A DNA stretch of 64,000 bases from JAWPMT01 sp965267435 (GCA_965267435.1 OZ253960.1:1054001-1118000), one strand, 5' to 3'. Numbered from the stretch's first letter, positions 52,461 to 62,007 are shown. Notes: generated by a model from the letters alone, not told the origin. Program-made: numbers and translations.

Positions 52461-53378
52461 ATGGAGGAAATTATACCTATCAAGACCATTAGCGATGTCT
52501 ATCAATACTTGGAGGCCGAGATGCCGCCACACCCGTTGATTACAGTCATACGCAAATGGCCGAAAGCCAAGTTTGACCTATCGACAGCGCGATTCAGCAC
52601 TGAACTCTACTACGTAGGCATGAAGCGTGAGATCAGAGGCAGCTTCCAGTACGGCAGAAGCTCCTACGACTTTCAGGAAGGCACGATGCTGTTCCTTAGC
52701 CCGGGTCAGGTCGCGACCTTTACGCATGCGGCACAGTTTGCTGATACTGTCACACCAACACCGGGGTGGACCATACTCTTTCACCCTGACCTGATCCGAA
52801 AATCGGAGTTGGGGCGGACCATTGATCAATATTCTTTCTTTGGTTATGACACGAATGAGGCCCTGCACATATCGCAGAAGGAACGCCAGTTTTTGAACAC
52901 ACTTGTGGATACGATCGAAGAGGAGATCCACCAGAACATGGACCGGCACTCACAGGAATTGATCATTCAAAACCTGGAGACCATTTTGAAGTATTGCAAC
53001 CGTTACTATGATCGTCAATTCTACACACGGACCAATCTTCACAAAGATCAGGTCACTCAGTTTGAGCAGTTTTTGAAAACCTACTTCTCGTCCGGTAAGT
53101 TGTTGGAACAAGGGCCGCCAACGATCGATCAATGTGGTGAGGCTTTGCACATGTCAGGGCCCTATTTGAGCGACCTGCTGCGAGCTGAAACGGGTCGCAG
53201 TGCCAAAGATCACATTCATGGGTTTCTGATCGATCGGGCAAAAACGATACTCCTCAATTCCAAGGACTCAGTCAGTCAGGTGGCCTTCACCCTGGGATTT
53301 GAGTATCCTCAGAACTTCAGCAAGCTCTTCAAATCGAAGACTGGAATGACCCCCAGTGAGTATCGCGAGCTGAACTAG
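52461..53378 (+). CDS. AraC-family transcription regulator, adjacent to an SDR
   Basis: 305 residues. Cupin-like sensing half (YGRSSYDFQEGTMLFLSPGQVATF) and C-terminal double helix-turn-helix (about 210-305): TIDQCGEALHMSGPYLSDLLR, FLIDRAKTILL, VAFTLGFEYPQNFSKLFKSKTGMTPSEYR. The SDR gene begins 100 bases downstream on the same strand; this pairing is common in Bacteroidota and suggests that the SDR is the target. Confidence 0.85.
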   Translation: MEEIIPIKTISDVYQYLEAEMPPHPLITVIRKWPKAKFDLSTARFSTELYYVGMKREIRGSFQYGRSSYDFQEGTMLFLSPGQVATFTHAAQFADTVTPTPGWTILFHPDLIRKSELGRTIDQYSFFGYDTNEALHISQKERQFLNTLVDTIEEEIHQNMDRHSQELIIQNLETILKYCNRYYDRQFYTRTNLHKDQVTQFEQFLKTYFSSGKLLEQGPPTIDQCGEALHMSGPYLSDLLRAETGRSAKDHIHGFLIDRAKTILLNSKDSVSQVAFTLGFEYPQNFSKLFKSKTGMTPSEYRELN

Positions 53379-53478
53379 CATGTGATCTCTGCGAAAGTGA
53401 TTGGACGATCTGCGAAATGGATATGTGGGTCGGAGAGCTTCTCACTTTCTTTGATCTGGGATATCAAAAGAAGTAATC

Positions 53479-54381
53479 ATGAAAAAGACAGCATTTGATT
53501 TTGTAGAGGGGCTTGATCTGACTGGTAAAGTGTACCTGGTCACTGGTGGGTACGCAGGCCTTGGCGCGATACACACGGAAGCCCTCCTGAGGGCCGGGGC
53601 GACGGTTATTATCACTGGTCGCAGTGCAAAGTCCCAGAAAGACTTTGTGGAGCAGCTAAAGGGTATAGCCGATCTCAAATTCGAGGAAAACCAAATCGAT
53701 GCTTCGCGCACCATGGACCTCGGCGACCTCCAGTCTGTGAAGGAGTTCGCTCAATATATTCTCAAGACGTACGATCAGATCGACTGCCTGGTCAACAACG
53801 CAGGTGTAATGATGACGCCTGCGGGCAAAACCAAGGATGGCTTTGAGACACAAATGGGCATTAATGTCATTGGGCACTTCCTCCTGTCGAAGTTGCTCGC
53901 GGACATCACAAAGCGCCAGGTTTGGCTGTCTTCACGGGGTCATATCAGGTATGGTGCGCCGGGCATTGACTATGATAAGATCACTCAGGTAGATGAAAGC
54001 GATTACGTGTCTCGCTGGCGTTATCAGCAATCCAAGTTGGGAAACATTCTCTTGGCCAGGGAGTTTGGACGCCGCTACCCCGATATGCCTGCTGTTTCGG
54101 TGCACCCGGGCGGTGTAAAGACGAACCTGGGGCGTCATATGACCATAGGTCAGAAGATGCTATTTGTGCTGAAGCACCCGCTGATGGTCATGTCCATGGT
54201 GGAGCCGGAAGAGGGAGCAGCGACCCAGGTGATGGTGACCGTGCTGCCAAGCGAGCAATTGGAGAACGGAGCTTATTATGCCGATTGCCAGGTCACGGAG
54301 GAGGCACCGAGCGGAAGGGATATGACCGATGCCAGGAAGCTTTTCGACTATTGTGATGAAGTGACAAGCGCCTTCCAATAG
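53479..54381 (+). CDS. short-chain dehydrogenase/reductase, retinol dehydrogenase-like
   Basis: 300 residues. Cofactor motif TGGYAGLG (22-29), NNAGV (106-110), catalytic Ser151/152 and Tyr182-x3-Lys186 (YQQSK). Arg48 in ITGRSAK suggests NADP(H). Long insertion and C-terminal extension as in the WWOX/retinol dehydrogenase-like group. Its likely regulator is the AraC gene upstream. Substrate unknown. Confidence 0.88.
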   Translation: MKKTAFDFVEGLDLTGKVYLVTGGYAGLGAIHTEALLRAGATVIITGRSAKSQKDFVEQLKGIADLKFEENQIDASRTMDLGDLQSVKEFAQYILKTYDQIDCLVNNAGVMMTPAGKTKDGFETQMGINVIGHFLLSKLLADITKRQVWLSSRGHIRYGAPGIDYDKITQVDESDYVSRWRYQQSKLGNILLAREFGRRYPDMPAVSVHPGGVKTNLGRHMTIGQKMLFVLKHPLMVMSMVEPEEGAATQVMVTVLPSEQLENGAYYADCQVTEEAPSGRDMTDARKLFDYCDEVTSAFQ

Positions 54382-54485
54382 CTATTTTACCGGCAGGGCG
54401 TAGTAGGTCCTGATTCAGGGCTGGCATTAATTTGACCGTAGTGCTTATCTTGAGCGAAGGTGAATCCAAGGCGCCAAGCCACATA

Positions 54486-55688
54486 ATGCCCGTGTACCAT
54501 AAGAAATCCTTTCAATTACTCTCTGTCTTCCTAATACTTGTCCTGTTCAATCTGACTCCAGGCCTTGCGCAGCCCGCATCTACCGCAGGGGGAATTAAGT
54601 CCTACTGGGAGAGTTCTACGCCCGAGGCAGAGGGAGTGAGCGAGTCCGAGTTGGATGCAATTCATGAGGATATTGGCAAGGGGAAGTATGGTCTGATTGA
54701 TCATTTCCTGGTCATCCGCAATGGCAAGATGATTTATGACCAATCGTATGAACAAGATTATGTGACCCTTTCAAAGCAATACGATACGGCACGTCATCAG
54801 TACAACTACGACCATCCGGATTGGCACCCGTTCTATAATAACACACAGTTGCATTCGCTCCAGTCAGTCACGAAGAGCATCACATCCCTGCTTTTGGGCA
54901 TAGCGATGGATGAGGGCCTGATGATCCCATTGGACTCTCCGGTCTACGGTCTTTTCAAGGAGTATGAGTTTGATGCCTCAGACGAGCGGAAACGGTCCAT
55001 GTCACTACGGGATCTGCTCACCATGCGTAGCGGCATTTTCTGGGACGAGAGTTCGTCCTATGCAGAAAACCCTAAAAATGATTGCATCGTGATGGAGCTA
55101 AGCGAGGACTGGATCCAGTACGTACTTGATCAGCCCATGGTGACGACTCCCGGGACGCAGTTCACATATAACAGTGGTGTGTCGGTATTGCTGGGAAAGA
55201 TCGTGAGAATAGCGACCGGCAAGCGAATTGATGAGTGGGCTGAAGAGAAGCTCTTTGGGCCATTGGGGATCACTGACTACTACTGGAAGATTACACCAAA
55301 TAGCGAAATCGACACAGAAGGCGGTCTGTACCTCTCCACCTATGATTTGGCCAAAATCGGTAAACTCATGATGGATAAGGGAATGTGGGAAGGAAAGCGC
55401 ATAGTATCCGAAAGCTGGGTTGAAGACTCTCTGCGACCGCGCGTCAAATTCAATCAAATGGCTGCTTACGGCTATCAATGGTGGGTCCCACACTACCAAG
55501 AGGATGAGCCGAAGATTTTCGCGGGCAATGGCTACGGAGGTCAATTCCTGATGGTAGCCTTGGACTACGATATGATCGTAGTTTTCAATGGCTGGGACAT
55601 CCATGGAAGTCCAAAGAAATCTAGCTGGATGGCGCTACAAGAGAGAATACTACCCAACACTCAGTTGACCGAGACGCAAGACCGGTAG
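54486..55688 (+). CDS. exported beta-lactamase-fold serine hydrolase
   Basis: 400 residues from the ATG at 54486, which starts a signal peptide (about 1-29); 18 upstream codons of open frame have no signal. SxxK is SVTK at 127-130; the YxS motif is YNS at 228-230. AENPKNDCI and YGYQWWVPHYQEDEPKIFAGNGYGGQ are typical of the EstB/6-aminohexanoate hydrolase-like branch. Third protein of this fold in the window. Probably an extracytoplasmic esterase/amidase. Confidence 0.85.
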   Translation: MPVYHKKSFQLLSVFLILVLFNLTPGLAQPASTAGGIKSYWESSTPEAEGVSESELDAIHEDIGKGKYGLIDHFLVIRNGKMIYDQSYEQDYVTLSKQYDTARHQYNYDHPDWHPFYNNTQLHSLQSVTKSITSLLLGIAMDEGLMIPLDSPVYGLFKEYEFDASDERKRSMSLRDLLTMRSGIFWDESSSYAENPKNDCIVMELSEDWIQYVLDQPMVTTPGTQFTYNSGVSVLLGKIVRIATGKRIDEWAEEKLFGPLGITDYYWKITPNSEIDTEGGLYLSTYDLAKIGKLMMDKGMWEGKRIVSESWVEDSLRPRVKFNQMAAYGYQWWVPHYQEDEPKIFAGNGYGGQFLMVALDYDMIVVFNGWDIHGSPKKSSWMALQERILPNTQLTETQDR

Positions 55689-55726
55689 GGGGGGCGGCAG
55701 TAGAGTTTAATGAGCGTGTTGCTTAT

Positions 55727-56110
55727 CTACTTCTTCGCCGTATAGTCAATCACGAAGACATCCGCGATGATCTTGCCGTGCGTGTCCACAAAGGCCTTGT
55801 GATCGGGGTGGGGCAAGTAGATGTCTCGTCCCTTCTCATCATCAAAGGTCAGGATGAAGCAATGGGTAATGTCTTTGTTGAGTCCCTCCGGACTATTGTT
55901 GGTGCCCCATTCAAAGTCTTTTACTTCCGGAATCTTATCCTTCAGCGCTGCGAAGTCTTTGATGAGTGCTTCGATCTGTGCTGGGGTGGCGTCATCACTA
56001 TACTTGAAGGCCACTACATGGCGCAGGGGACCATTGTCCTGGGCGTAAGTTGCATTCATGACTAGAAAGGTGAGACTGCTGATAAGTAGGATTTGAATAA
56101 TTCTTTTCAT
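55727..56110 (-). CDS. exported Dabb (stress-response A/B barrel) protein
   Basis: 127 residues with a signal peptide (about 1-23, TYAQ). The mature part is a clear Dabb domain: LRHVVAFKYSDDATPAQIEAL, FEWGTNNSPEGLNKDITHCFILTF, LPHPDHKAFVDTHG. The family is widespread and mostly of unknown role. Divergent from the PD40 gene with 150 bases between them. Confidence 0.85.
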   Translation of the reverse strand: MKRIIQILLISSLTFLVMNATYAQDNGPLRHVVAFKYSDDATPAQIEALIKDFAALKDKIPEVKDFEWGTNNSPEGLNKDITHCFILTFDDEKGRDIYLPHPDHKAFVDTHGKIIADVFVIDYTAKK

Positions 56111-56211
56111 GGAGGGATGTTTTGCTGTAAGATAATTCCTGATTGTGAAATGTCTGACCAGAAACTCCGTTTGTAAGACGTGTTGCGATGAGATGAAATG
56201 GTATTATTATG

Positions 56212-56260
56212 TATATAGTTATATGACTATTTATATAGTAGAATGACTATAATTGTAGTC
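56212..56260. promoter_or_regulatory. array of three interleaved palindromes before the PD40/permease operon
   Basis: Two 19-base copies, TATATAGTTATATGACTAT (56212-56230) and TATATAGTAGAATGACTAT (56232-56250), begin exactly 20 bases apart. Each contains the palindrome ATAGT-N6-ACTAT. A third palindrome, GACTA-N6-TAGTC (56245-56260), overlaps the second. All end 3 bases before the start codon. Two-turn spacing on one face of DNA fits cooperative binding of a dimeric repressor such as PadR or GntR family members. Confidence 0.6.
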
Positions 56261-56262
56261 AT

Positions 56263-57132
56263 ATGAAGCATCTTGACATCGCAGTATTCTTTGCAATCAC
56301 CTTTATGGCCTTCGGTTGTGGTACCACCGTGGATTACATCGACCAAGACTTTCCGGGGGAGGAGCCCAGGCAATTTGCGAAAGGTATTATCAACGCCCGT
56401 GGTCGTTTTCAACAAAACCTGACCATGAGCGCCAGTGGCGACGAATATTACATCACACAAACTGATGCCCGCGAGTGGAGGTATGATAGGATCCTGAGGG
56501 TAAGGTGGATCGACGGCACACATGTCCTGGACACACCCCAATTTGTCTGGGACTTCTCTTTCAAGGACGAACGGTTCATCGGTGAGCCGATGCTCTCGCC
56601 CACAGGCGATCAATTGTTCTTTGTGGCTGATTATCCTCCCGATCTATATGCCGTCAAGCGAAATGATGATGGGCATTGGTCTCCGCCTGTCCACCAGCCA
56701 TTTAGTACCAATGCGCCGGATTGGTATCCGACGTTCTCCGACGAGACGCTTCTCTTTACTAATGGTTCCATTTACAAAAGTGTCCCGGAAGATGGGGCGT
56801 ATGGAATGAAAGAACGTCTGCGGGTTCCCTTCAATGATTTTGACATGCGAGACCCGGTGATGGCCGATGACAACAGCTTTGTGATATTTACCAGGAAGGT
56901 AAGCGAATCATCTGGCCAGACCGATCTATTCGTTAGCTTCCAAACAGAGGGTCGGTGGACTTCACCTGAGCCGTTATCAAGTGATATTAATTCCGACGCA
57001 TTCGAATTCGCGCCGTATATTTCGCCAGATCAAAGATTCTTGTTTTTCTCACGAAGGGATTCCTGGCAAAATGCCAGCTATTCAAATATCTACTGGGTTG
57101 ACCTCACCGTCGTCAAAAAACTAGCACTATGA
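56263..57132 (+). CDS. PD40/TolB-like beta-propeller lipoprotein
   Basis: 289 residues with lipobox Cys19 (AFGCGTT). The mature part has PD40-type repeats: FIGEPMLSPTGDQLFFVAD, DWYPTFSDETLLFTNG, FAPYISPDQRFLFFSRRD. It probably folds as a propeller and binds a ligand or peptide in the periplasm. The stop overlaps the permease start by four bases (ATGA), so the two are made together. A palindrome array controls the pair. Confidence 0.8.
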   Translation: MKHLDIAVFFAITFMAFGCGTTVDYIDQDFPGEEPRQFAKGIINARGRFQQNLTMSASGDEYYITQTDAREWRYDRILRVRWIDGTHVLDTPQFVWDFSFKDERFIGEPMLSPTGDQLFFVADYPPDLYAVKRNDDGHWSPPVHQPFSTNAPDWYPTFSDETLLFTNGSIYKSVPEDGAYGMKERLRVPFNDFDMRDPVMADDNSFVIFTRKVSESSGQTDLFVSFQTEGRWTSPEPLSSDINSDAFEFAPYISPDQRFLFFSRRDSWQNASYSNIYWVDLTVVKKLAL

Positions 57133-59522
57133 TGCTATTCATCAAAACAGCTTTTCGAAGAATTCGAAGGGAGCGCTTCCTTTCATTTACCCATATTTTC
57201 GGACTTACTGTAGGGCTGGCGACGCTCTTCCTGATTGGGCGTTATGTCGGTTATTACCATTCTCGTGACGACTTCCATGAGAGGAAAGACCGCATCTATG
57301 CGATTCACCATACCCTGCATTCTGACGAGGAAGGCCCCAAAACATTTGAGACCACCTACAATGGCGTAGCACCTCTTTTCAAGGCTGCATTCCCCGAAAT
57401 AGAGGCAGCATCCCGGTTTATTACCACCGCTGAGATGCTCTTCACAAGACAGCGGCCTGATGGAAAGCTAGTCAAAAGCAATGAGCACGGGACGCGGGAG
57501 GTAGACCCGGATTTTCTAAAAATCTTTTCGATCGATTTGCTGAGTGGAGATCCTTCCACTGCACTGAATGAACCTCAGTCGATGCTGCTGTCCAGCAGTC
57601 TGGCGACGAAGTACTTTGGGGATGAAGATCCCATTGGTCAGACGATCACGACGAAGAAGTCATGGGGTGAGAAGCGACAGTGGACGATAACTGGTGTGTT
57701 CGAGGATTATCCGGATAAGTCACTGTATCGCATCAAGGCCCTACAGTCGCTGGTGGGGAAGGACTTCGAAGGCGGCGATGCGGACTGGTCTTACCCTCAC
57801 TTCAAAAGCTTTTTGTTGCTCCGTGATGGTACCGAGATTGGATCACTCAATGAGGAAATGACTGGGCTACTGAACGGTTTGGAGCCATTTGAGGAGACAG
57901 GGAAAAGTATTGATGTGCGCCTTGTCGCTTTCGATGAACTCCTCCAATTGCCGGATGGTCAAAAGGTGCTGCTAGTCGTGGGGGTCATTCTGATGCTGAT
58001 CACATGGATCAATCACACTAGCCTGAGCCTGACGCAACTCTATCAACACAACAAAGAGATAGGTATTCGAAAAGCCTTGGGCTCTACCCGTAGGCAGCTC
58101 ATTGGGCAGTCCTTGATGGAATCGCTTGTCACCTACTCATTCGGTATTTTGGGTGCGGGTCTACTTGTGCTGTTGCTTTACCCTTACCTATCACAGATCA
58201 CAGAAGGACAGGTGCTGCCACTCTTCGATGGGGTGACCCCCATTGGCGTCTACATCAATTGTTTCCTGCTGTTTGGGTCGTTGTTCTTTGCAGTCATTCC
58301 TGTTCTTTTGGTCTCCGGATTGTCCACGGTCAATTTGCTCAATGGGAAAGTGCACGACAAGCTCAAGGCCGGACGATTCCGGGAGGCATTGATGGTCTTC
58401 CAACTGATCGCGGCAGTGGTCATGTTGGTGGGTGTGATGGCAGTTTATGGACAAATGAACTATGTCCAAAACAAGGACCTGGGCATCGACACTGAGCAAG
58501 TGCTTGTGATCAGGGCACCCAAAGATGGCTGGGACGGGAAACAACAGCGACTGAAAAACCTGAAGGAGCAGCTGAGGAACTTACCTTTTAGCAACCACGT
58601 GACGTCGTCGACTACCGTACCGCTTTGGTGGCCTGGAGGGGCCATGGATTTTGCCTTGGAGAACAGCAGGGCGATTGTGCGGCCAGTGAATATCGGCGTG
58701 GATGAACATTATCTTGCATGCTATGATATTGGATTGGTCGCAGGTGATTTCTTTGCGTCCGGCAGGTGGCGCCGCAACATGCGGAGTATTGTGATCAATG
58801 AGACGACAAGTGAACGACTCGGATTCACAGACCCCGTGGAGGCACTGGGGAAGACGATCGTCGATCAGCAGGAGGATCAGCCCTATGAGATCATTGGTGT
58901 TACGGAGAACTATCACCATGAGTCGTTTCGACATGAGATCCCTGCTCAGGTATTTCGTTACAATCCATTCAGGGGTTTCGTTTCTATTGCGCTGGACCGA
59001 TCGCAGTCCTCATTCCACGACTTGTCACGGGCCGTGGCGGAGATTGAAGAGATCTGGCATGAGATCTACAGCGATCAGGCTTTCGACTATTATTTTCAGG
59101 ATGATCGAATGGACCAGCTCTACCGAAACGAGCGAATCTTCGAATTGATCTTCGTGTGGATCACGACCATCACGCTTTCTGTCACCTTTCTCGGAATTTT
59201 CGGGATGTCGATGTTTGTGGCGATCGCCAGGCGCAAGGAGATTGGTGTCAGAAAATCGATGGGGGCACGGTTCGTACATATCGCCAGACTGTTTACGAGA
59301 CAGTTTGAGTCCAAGCTCCTGCTGGCGACGGTGCTTGGCGCGCCATTGGCCTTTTATCTTATTGACCTATGGCTATCACATTTCCACTATAGAGTGGTGA
59401 TCAGTGCCTGGTACTTCATCGTTCCGGCCGTTGCATTGGTCGCTTTTGTGGCCCTCTCTTTGTCTTTTGAGGTCGTGAGGATGTCCAGGCAAAGTCCTGT
59501 GACTATGCTCCGGGATGAGTAA
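57129..59522 (+). CDS. FtsX/MacB-type ABC transporter permease
   Basis: 797 residues, the usual length for double FtsX permeases. N-terminal helix (FLSFTHIFGLTVGLATLFLIG), a MacB-type periplasmic domain, two FtsX sets of helices (KEIGIRKALGSTRRQLIGQS and KEIGVRKSMGARFVHIARLF) with a second periplasmic domain between. No ATPase gene is nearby, as is common for Bacteroidota permeases of this type. Translationally coupled to the PD40 lipoprotein. Confidence 0.9.
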   Translation: MMLFIKTAFRRIRRERFLSFTHIFGLTVGLATLFLIGRYVGYYHSRDDFHERKDRIYAIHHTLHSDEEGPKTFETTYNGVAPLFKAAFPEIEAASRFITTAEMLFTRQRPDGKLVKSNEHGTREVDPDFLKIFSIDLLSGDPSTALNEPQSMLLSSSLATKYFGDEDPIGQTITTKKSWGEKRQWTITGVFEDYPDKSLYRIKALQSLVGKDFEGGDADWSYPHFKSFLLLRDGTEIGSLNEEMTGLLNGLEPFEETGKSIDVRLVAFDELLQLPDGQKVLLVVGVILMLITWINHTSLSLTQLYQHNKEIGIRKALGSTRRQLIGQSLMESLVTYSFGILGAGLLVLLLYPYLSQITEGQVLPLFDGVTPIGVYINCFLLFGSLFFAVIPVLLVSGLSTVNLLNGKVHDKLKAGRFREALMVFQLIAAVVMLVGVMAVYGQMNYVQNKDLGIDTEQVLVIRAPKDGWDGKQQRLKNLKEQLRNLPFSNHVTSSTTVPLWWPGGAMDFALENSRAIVRPVNIGVDEHYLACYDIGLVAGDFFASGRWRRNMRSIVINETTSERLGFTDPVEALGKTIVDQQEDQPYEIIGVTENYHHESFRHEIPAQVFRYNPFRGFVSIALDRSQSSFHDLSRAVAEIEEIWHEIYSDQAFDYYFQDDRMDQLYRNERIFELIFVWITTITLSVTFLGIFGMSMFVAIARRKEIGVRKSMGARFVHIARLFTRQFESKLLLATVLGAPLAFYLIDLWLSHFHYRVVISAWYFIVPAVALVAFVALSLSFEVVRMSRQSPVTMLRDE

Positions 59523-59563
59523 GAGCAGGTCCGCATTTCATGGCCATTTTACACTTCTGATTA

Positions 59564-59593
59564 TTGGACACGGCCTACGCATCCATTACTTTG
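59564..59593 (+). promoter_or_regulatory. Bacteroidota-type promoter before the DUF1080 gene
   Basis: TTG (59564-59566) and TACTTTG (59587-59593) stand 20 bases apart, 40 bases before the start codon. Confidence 0.4.
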
Positions 59594-59632
59594 CCACGTA
59601 TGCCGATCAATACCTTACCAAGAACTAACCCT

Positions 59633-60415
59633 ATGAGACCATTTATCGTGGCGCTGATAGCCTGCGGGCTGCTCGCTACTTGCCAGCAAAAGAGACCCCC
59701 GCAGAATGGCTCCCCGGAATGGGTCAGCCTTTTCAATCAAAAGGACTTGCAGGGCTGGACGCCGAGGATCATCGGCCAGGAAGTTGGGAGAAACTATGCC
59801 AATACCTTTCGGGTGGATAGTGGCATACTGCAAATTCGCTACGACGAGTACGGAGATTTCAGCAATCAGTTTGGTGCGCTATACTCGGCCCGGACTTACC
59901 GCAATTACCGATTGAGGGCGGAGTACCGATTTGTGGGAGACACCGCCACCGGCGCACCACCTTGGGGCTTCAGGGACAGTGGCATCATGTTTCATACGCA
60001 GTCGCCCCATTCACTCGGGGAAGATCAGCCATTTCCGATCTGCCTGGAGTACAATCTACATGGTGGCGATGGCACCAACGACCGACCGAATGGCCAAGTC
60101 TGTCTACCAGGTACCAAGGTGATGATTGGTGACAATCCCAACCCAGGCTTTTGCAATGACCCTGAGGTCGGACACACCTTTCATGGGGACCAATGGGTGA
60201 CGTTGGAGATCGAGGTGCGGGACGATGTCATTTCACACTACGTGAATGGCGAGAAGATCCTGACCTATACTGACCCCAGGTACGATACTGACAATGAGGT
60301 GGCGGCGGCACTTACGCAAAATGGGGACGATCGGCTGCGATCGGGTCACATAGCCATTCAATCGAATAGTCATCCCATTGATTTTCGGAGTATAGAGATT
60401 CTGGAGCTGGATTGA
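59633..60415 (+). CDS. DUF1080 lipoprotein (3-keto-disaccharide hydrolase-like)
   Basis: 260 residues from the ATG at 59633, with lipobox Cys17 (LLATCQQK). The DUF1080 jelly-roll is clear: WVSLFNQKDLQGWTPR, SGILQIRYDEYG, YRLRAEYRF, GFRDSGIMFHTQ, QFPICLEYNLHGGDG-like region, VTLEIEVRDDVISHYVNGEKIL, GHIAIQSNSHPIDFRSIEIL. Some family members hydrolyse 3-keto-glycosides; others bind sugar. The active site here cannot be judged. Promoter-like element upstream. Confidence 0.85.
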   Translation: MRPFIVALIACGLLATCQQKRPPQNGSPEWVSLFNQKDLQGWTPRIIGQEVGRNYANTFRVDSGILQIRYDEYGDFSNQFGALYSARTYRNYRLRAEYRFVGDTATGAPPWGFRDSGIMFHTQSPHSLGEDQPFPICLEYNLHGGDGTNDRPNGQVCLPGTKVMIGDNPNPGFCNDPEVGHTFHGDQWVTLEIEVRDDVISHYVNGEKILTYTDPRYDTDNEVAAALTQNGDDRLRSGHIAIQSNSHPIDFRSIEILELD

Positions 60416-60499
60416 TTCGCTGAGGTGCGGTGGGAAGGGCCTTGAAGGAGTCTTTCATGGCATGAGGGTTTTTCGTACCTTCATTGAAACTGCCATGCC

Positions 60500-61399
60500 A
60501 TGATACCGACTACTCGCGCACTGACCCCTATGCTGCTTTTTACAACTATCGGCCTTCTGGCTGCCGCCCAGGATACTGGAGAAGTCGATATTCCCGAACT
60601 GGGGATGTCCTTTGTTATTCCCGATGGATGGCTGGGGCAGATGTCTGAGGGTGCTTATTTGATGGGTAGCAATACGGAACCAGGTTTGGTTATGATGACT
60701 ACCCACGAGGCTTCCACACTGGATCAATTGAAACAGGAGGCGCGGATGGGTTTAAACGATGGTAATGGCACCAACCTGCAGCTCACGGGGGAAATAGAGG
60801 AGGTCGGGGAGCAGGCAATAGGAGGTGTGATGCAGGGCATGATCGAATGGCAGCAGGCAAAAGCCTACGTCGGAGGAGTGATCAATCCCCTGGGACAGGG
60901 TGTCACAGCTTTTGTGGCAGCTGATCTGGCTAGCTTTGGGCCTCAGCATAGGGAGTTGGCGTATGACATCATCAGGAGCTTTCAGTTCTACCAAGCTGAG
61001 ATACCGCCAATAGTTGGTCAATGGAAGGAAAAGTTTACCAATGCCAGACTGACCTATTTGTACTCTTATTCCAGCAATACGCCCGGTGGGGGAGGTATTT
61101 CCTCTGAGAGGAAAATTGACCTGTGTGGTGCGGGTTACTTCGAGTATTACAGTAGTGATTTGATGTCCACGGGCTCAGGTTCTGTATCCGCAAGTTCATA
61201 TGGCCAGGGTCGGGGCCAGGGAAAGTGGGAGGTGATTCCTGCCACGGGGGGCGGAGCAATTCTGCAACTTAACTTCTACTCCGGCGAAGTGTATGAGTAC
61301 ATGCTTACGTATGAGGACGAGAAGGTCCACCTGGATGGTGAACGGTATTTTATTACCTATGCTTCCTCCGGTGGCGAGTATGCACCCAATTGTCATTGA
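60500..61399 (+). CDS. exported two-domain protein of unknown function
   Basis: 299 residues with a signal peptide (about 1-24, LLAAAQ). The first domain (PELGMSFVIPDGWLG...AYDIIRSFQF) looks like a PsbP/Mog1-like fold. The second (about 175-299) has repeated strands with GKWEVIP, LQLNFYSGEVYEYML, LDGERYFITY, like a lipocalin-type barrel. Role unknown. It converges on the next gene after a 197-base gap. Confidence 0.5.
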   Translation: MIPTTRALTPMLLFTTIGLLAAAQDTGEVDIPELGMSFVIPDGWLGQMSEGAYLMGSNTEPGLVMMTTHEASTLDQLKQEARMGLNDGNGTNLQLTGEIEEVGEQAIGGVMQGMIEWQQAKAYVGGVINPLGQGVTAFVAADLASFGPQHRELAYDIIRSFQFYQAEIPPIVGQWKEKFTNARLTYLYSYSSNTPGGGGISSERKIDLCGAGYFEYYSSDLMSTGSGSVSASSYGQGRGQGKWEVIPATGGGAILQLNFYSGEVYEYMLTYEDEKVHLDGERYFITYASSGGEYAPNCH

Positions 61400-61596
61400 G
61401 GGTATCCCGACTTAGAGCAATCGAAACGGCAACCTCACAATGGCTTCATCAGAGACGCGTATTTTTGAACAAATGCGAGCTCTGAAAAATAGCGGAATTT
61501 TTGTGGCAGGAGTCATGCTCTTCATCCATGGGAGGATTCGGCCCTGGGCAACGCCGTTCGCTGTGTAAAGAATGTGATGGATACCTCTGCTATCGC

Positions 61597-62007
61597 TCAC
61601 TGAATGAAGTGCGCAATCAGACTATCATAATTAAGAGCAACGTAGAGTAGGATCGCCAGATTCGCGTAGACCAATACGGGAAGCAGCCAAAGCAGTACCA
61701 CCCATAGTGACCCTTCATTCAAATAGATAATGCACAGGCTAATTGCCAGGCCCAGGTACAGGTCTAAGCCAATTTGCCGGGCCCAGTGGAGCGGGTACAA
61801 CTTCTTGAGCGTACCAAAGAAGCTTTCGACCCTGCTGCAGTAGATGGAATATGACAGAAAAGCCAGGTAGACAATCCATATGATATACTTTCCGAGAGGA
61901 TAGGGTCCCTCGCTGACAAAGGGGTGTTGGTCTCGATGATGGAGGAATGCGATCACGACGAATATCGCGTATAGGATCCAGAGGAAGTTCCTTTTGAGGT
62001 ATTTCAT
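61597..62007 (-). CDS. four-helix membrane protein of unknown function
   Basis: 136 residues with about four membrane helices. No family recognised. A basic loop is seen (RVESFFGTLKKLYPLHWARQ). It is divergent from the next gene. Confidence 0.45.
   Translation of the reverse strand: MKYLKRNFLWILYAIFVVIAFLHHRDQHPFVSEGPYPLGKYIIWIVYLAFLSYSIYCSRVESFFGTLKKLYPLHWARQIGLDLYLGLAISLCIIYLNEGSLWVVLLWLLPVLVYANLAILLYVALNYDSLIAHFIQ

Noticed and set aside
61412..61600. Minus-strand frame of 62 codons between convergent genes
   Set aside because: No recognisable protein features; looks like a chance frame or a decayed piece I cannot identify.
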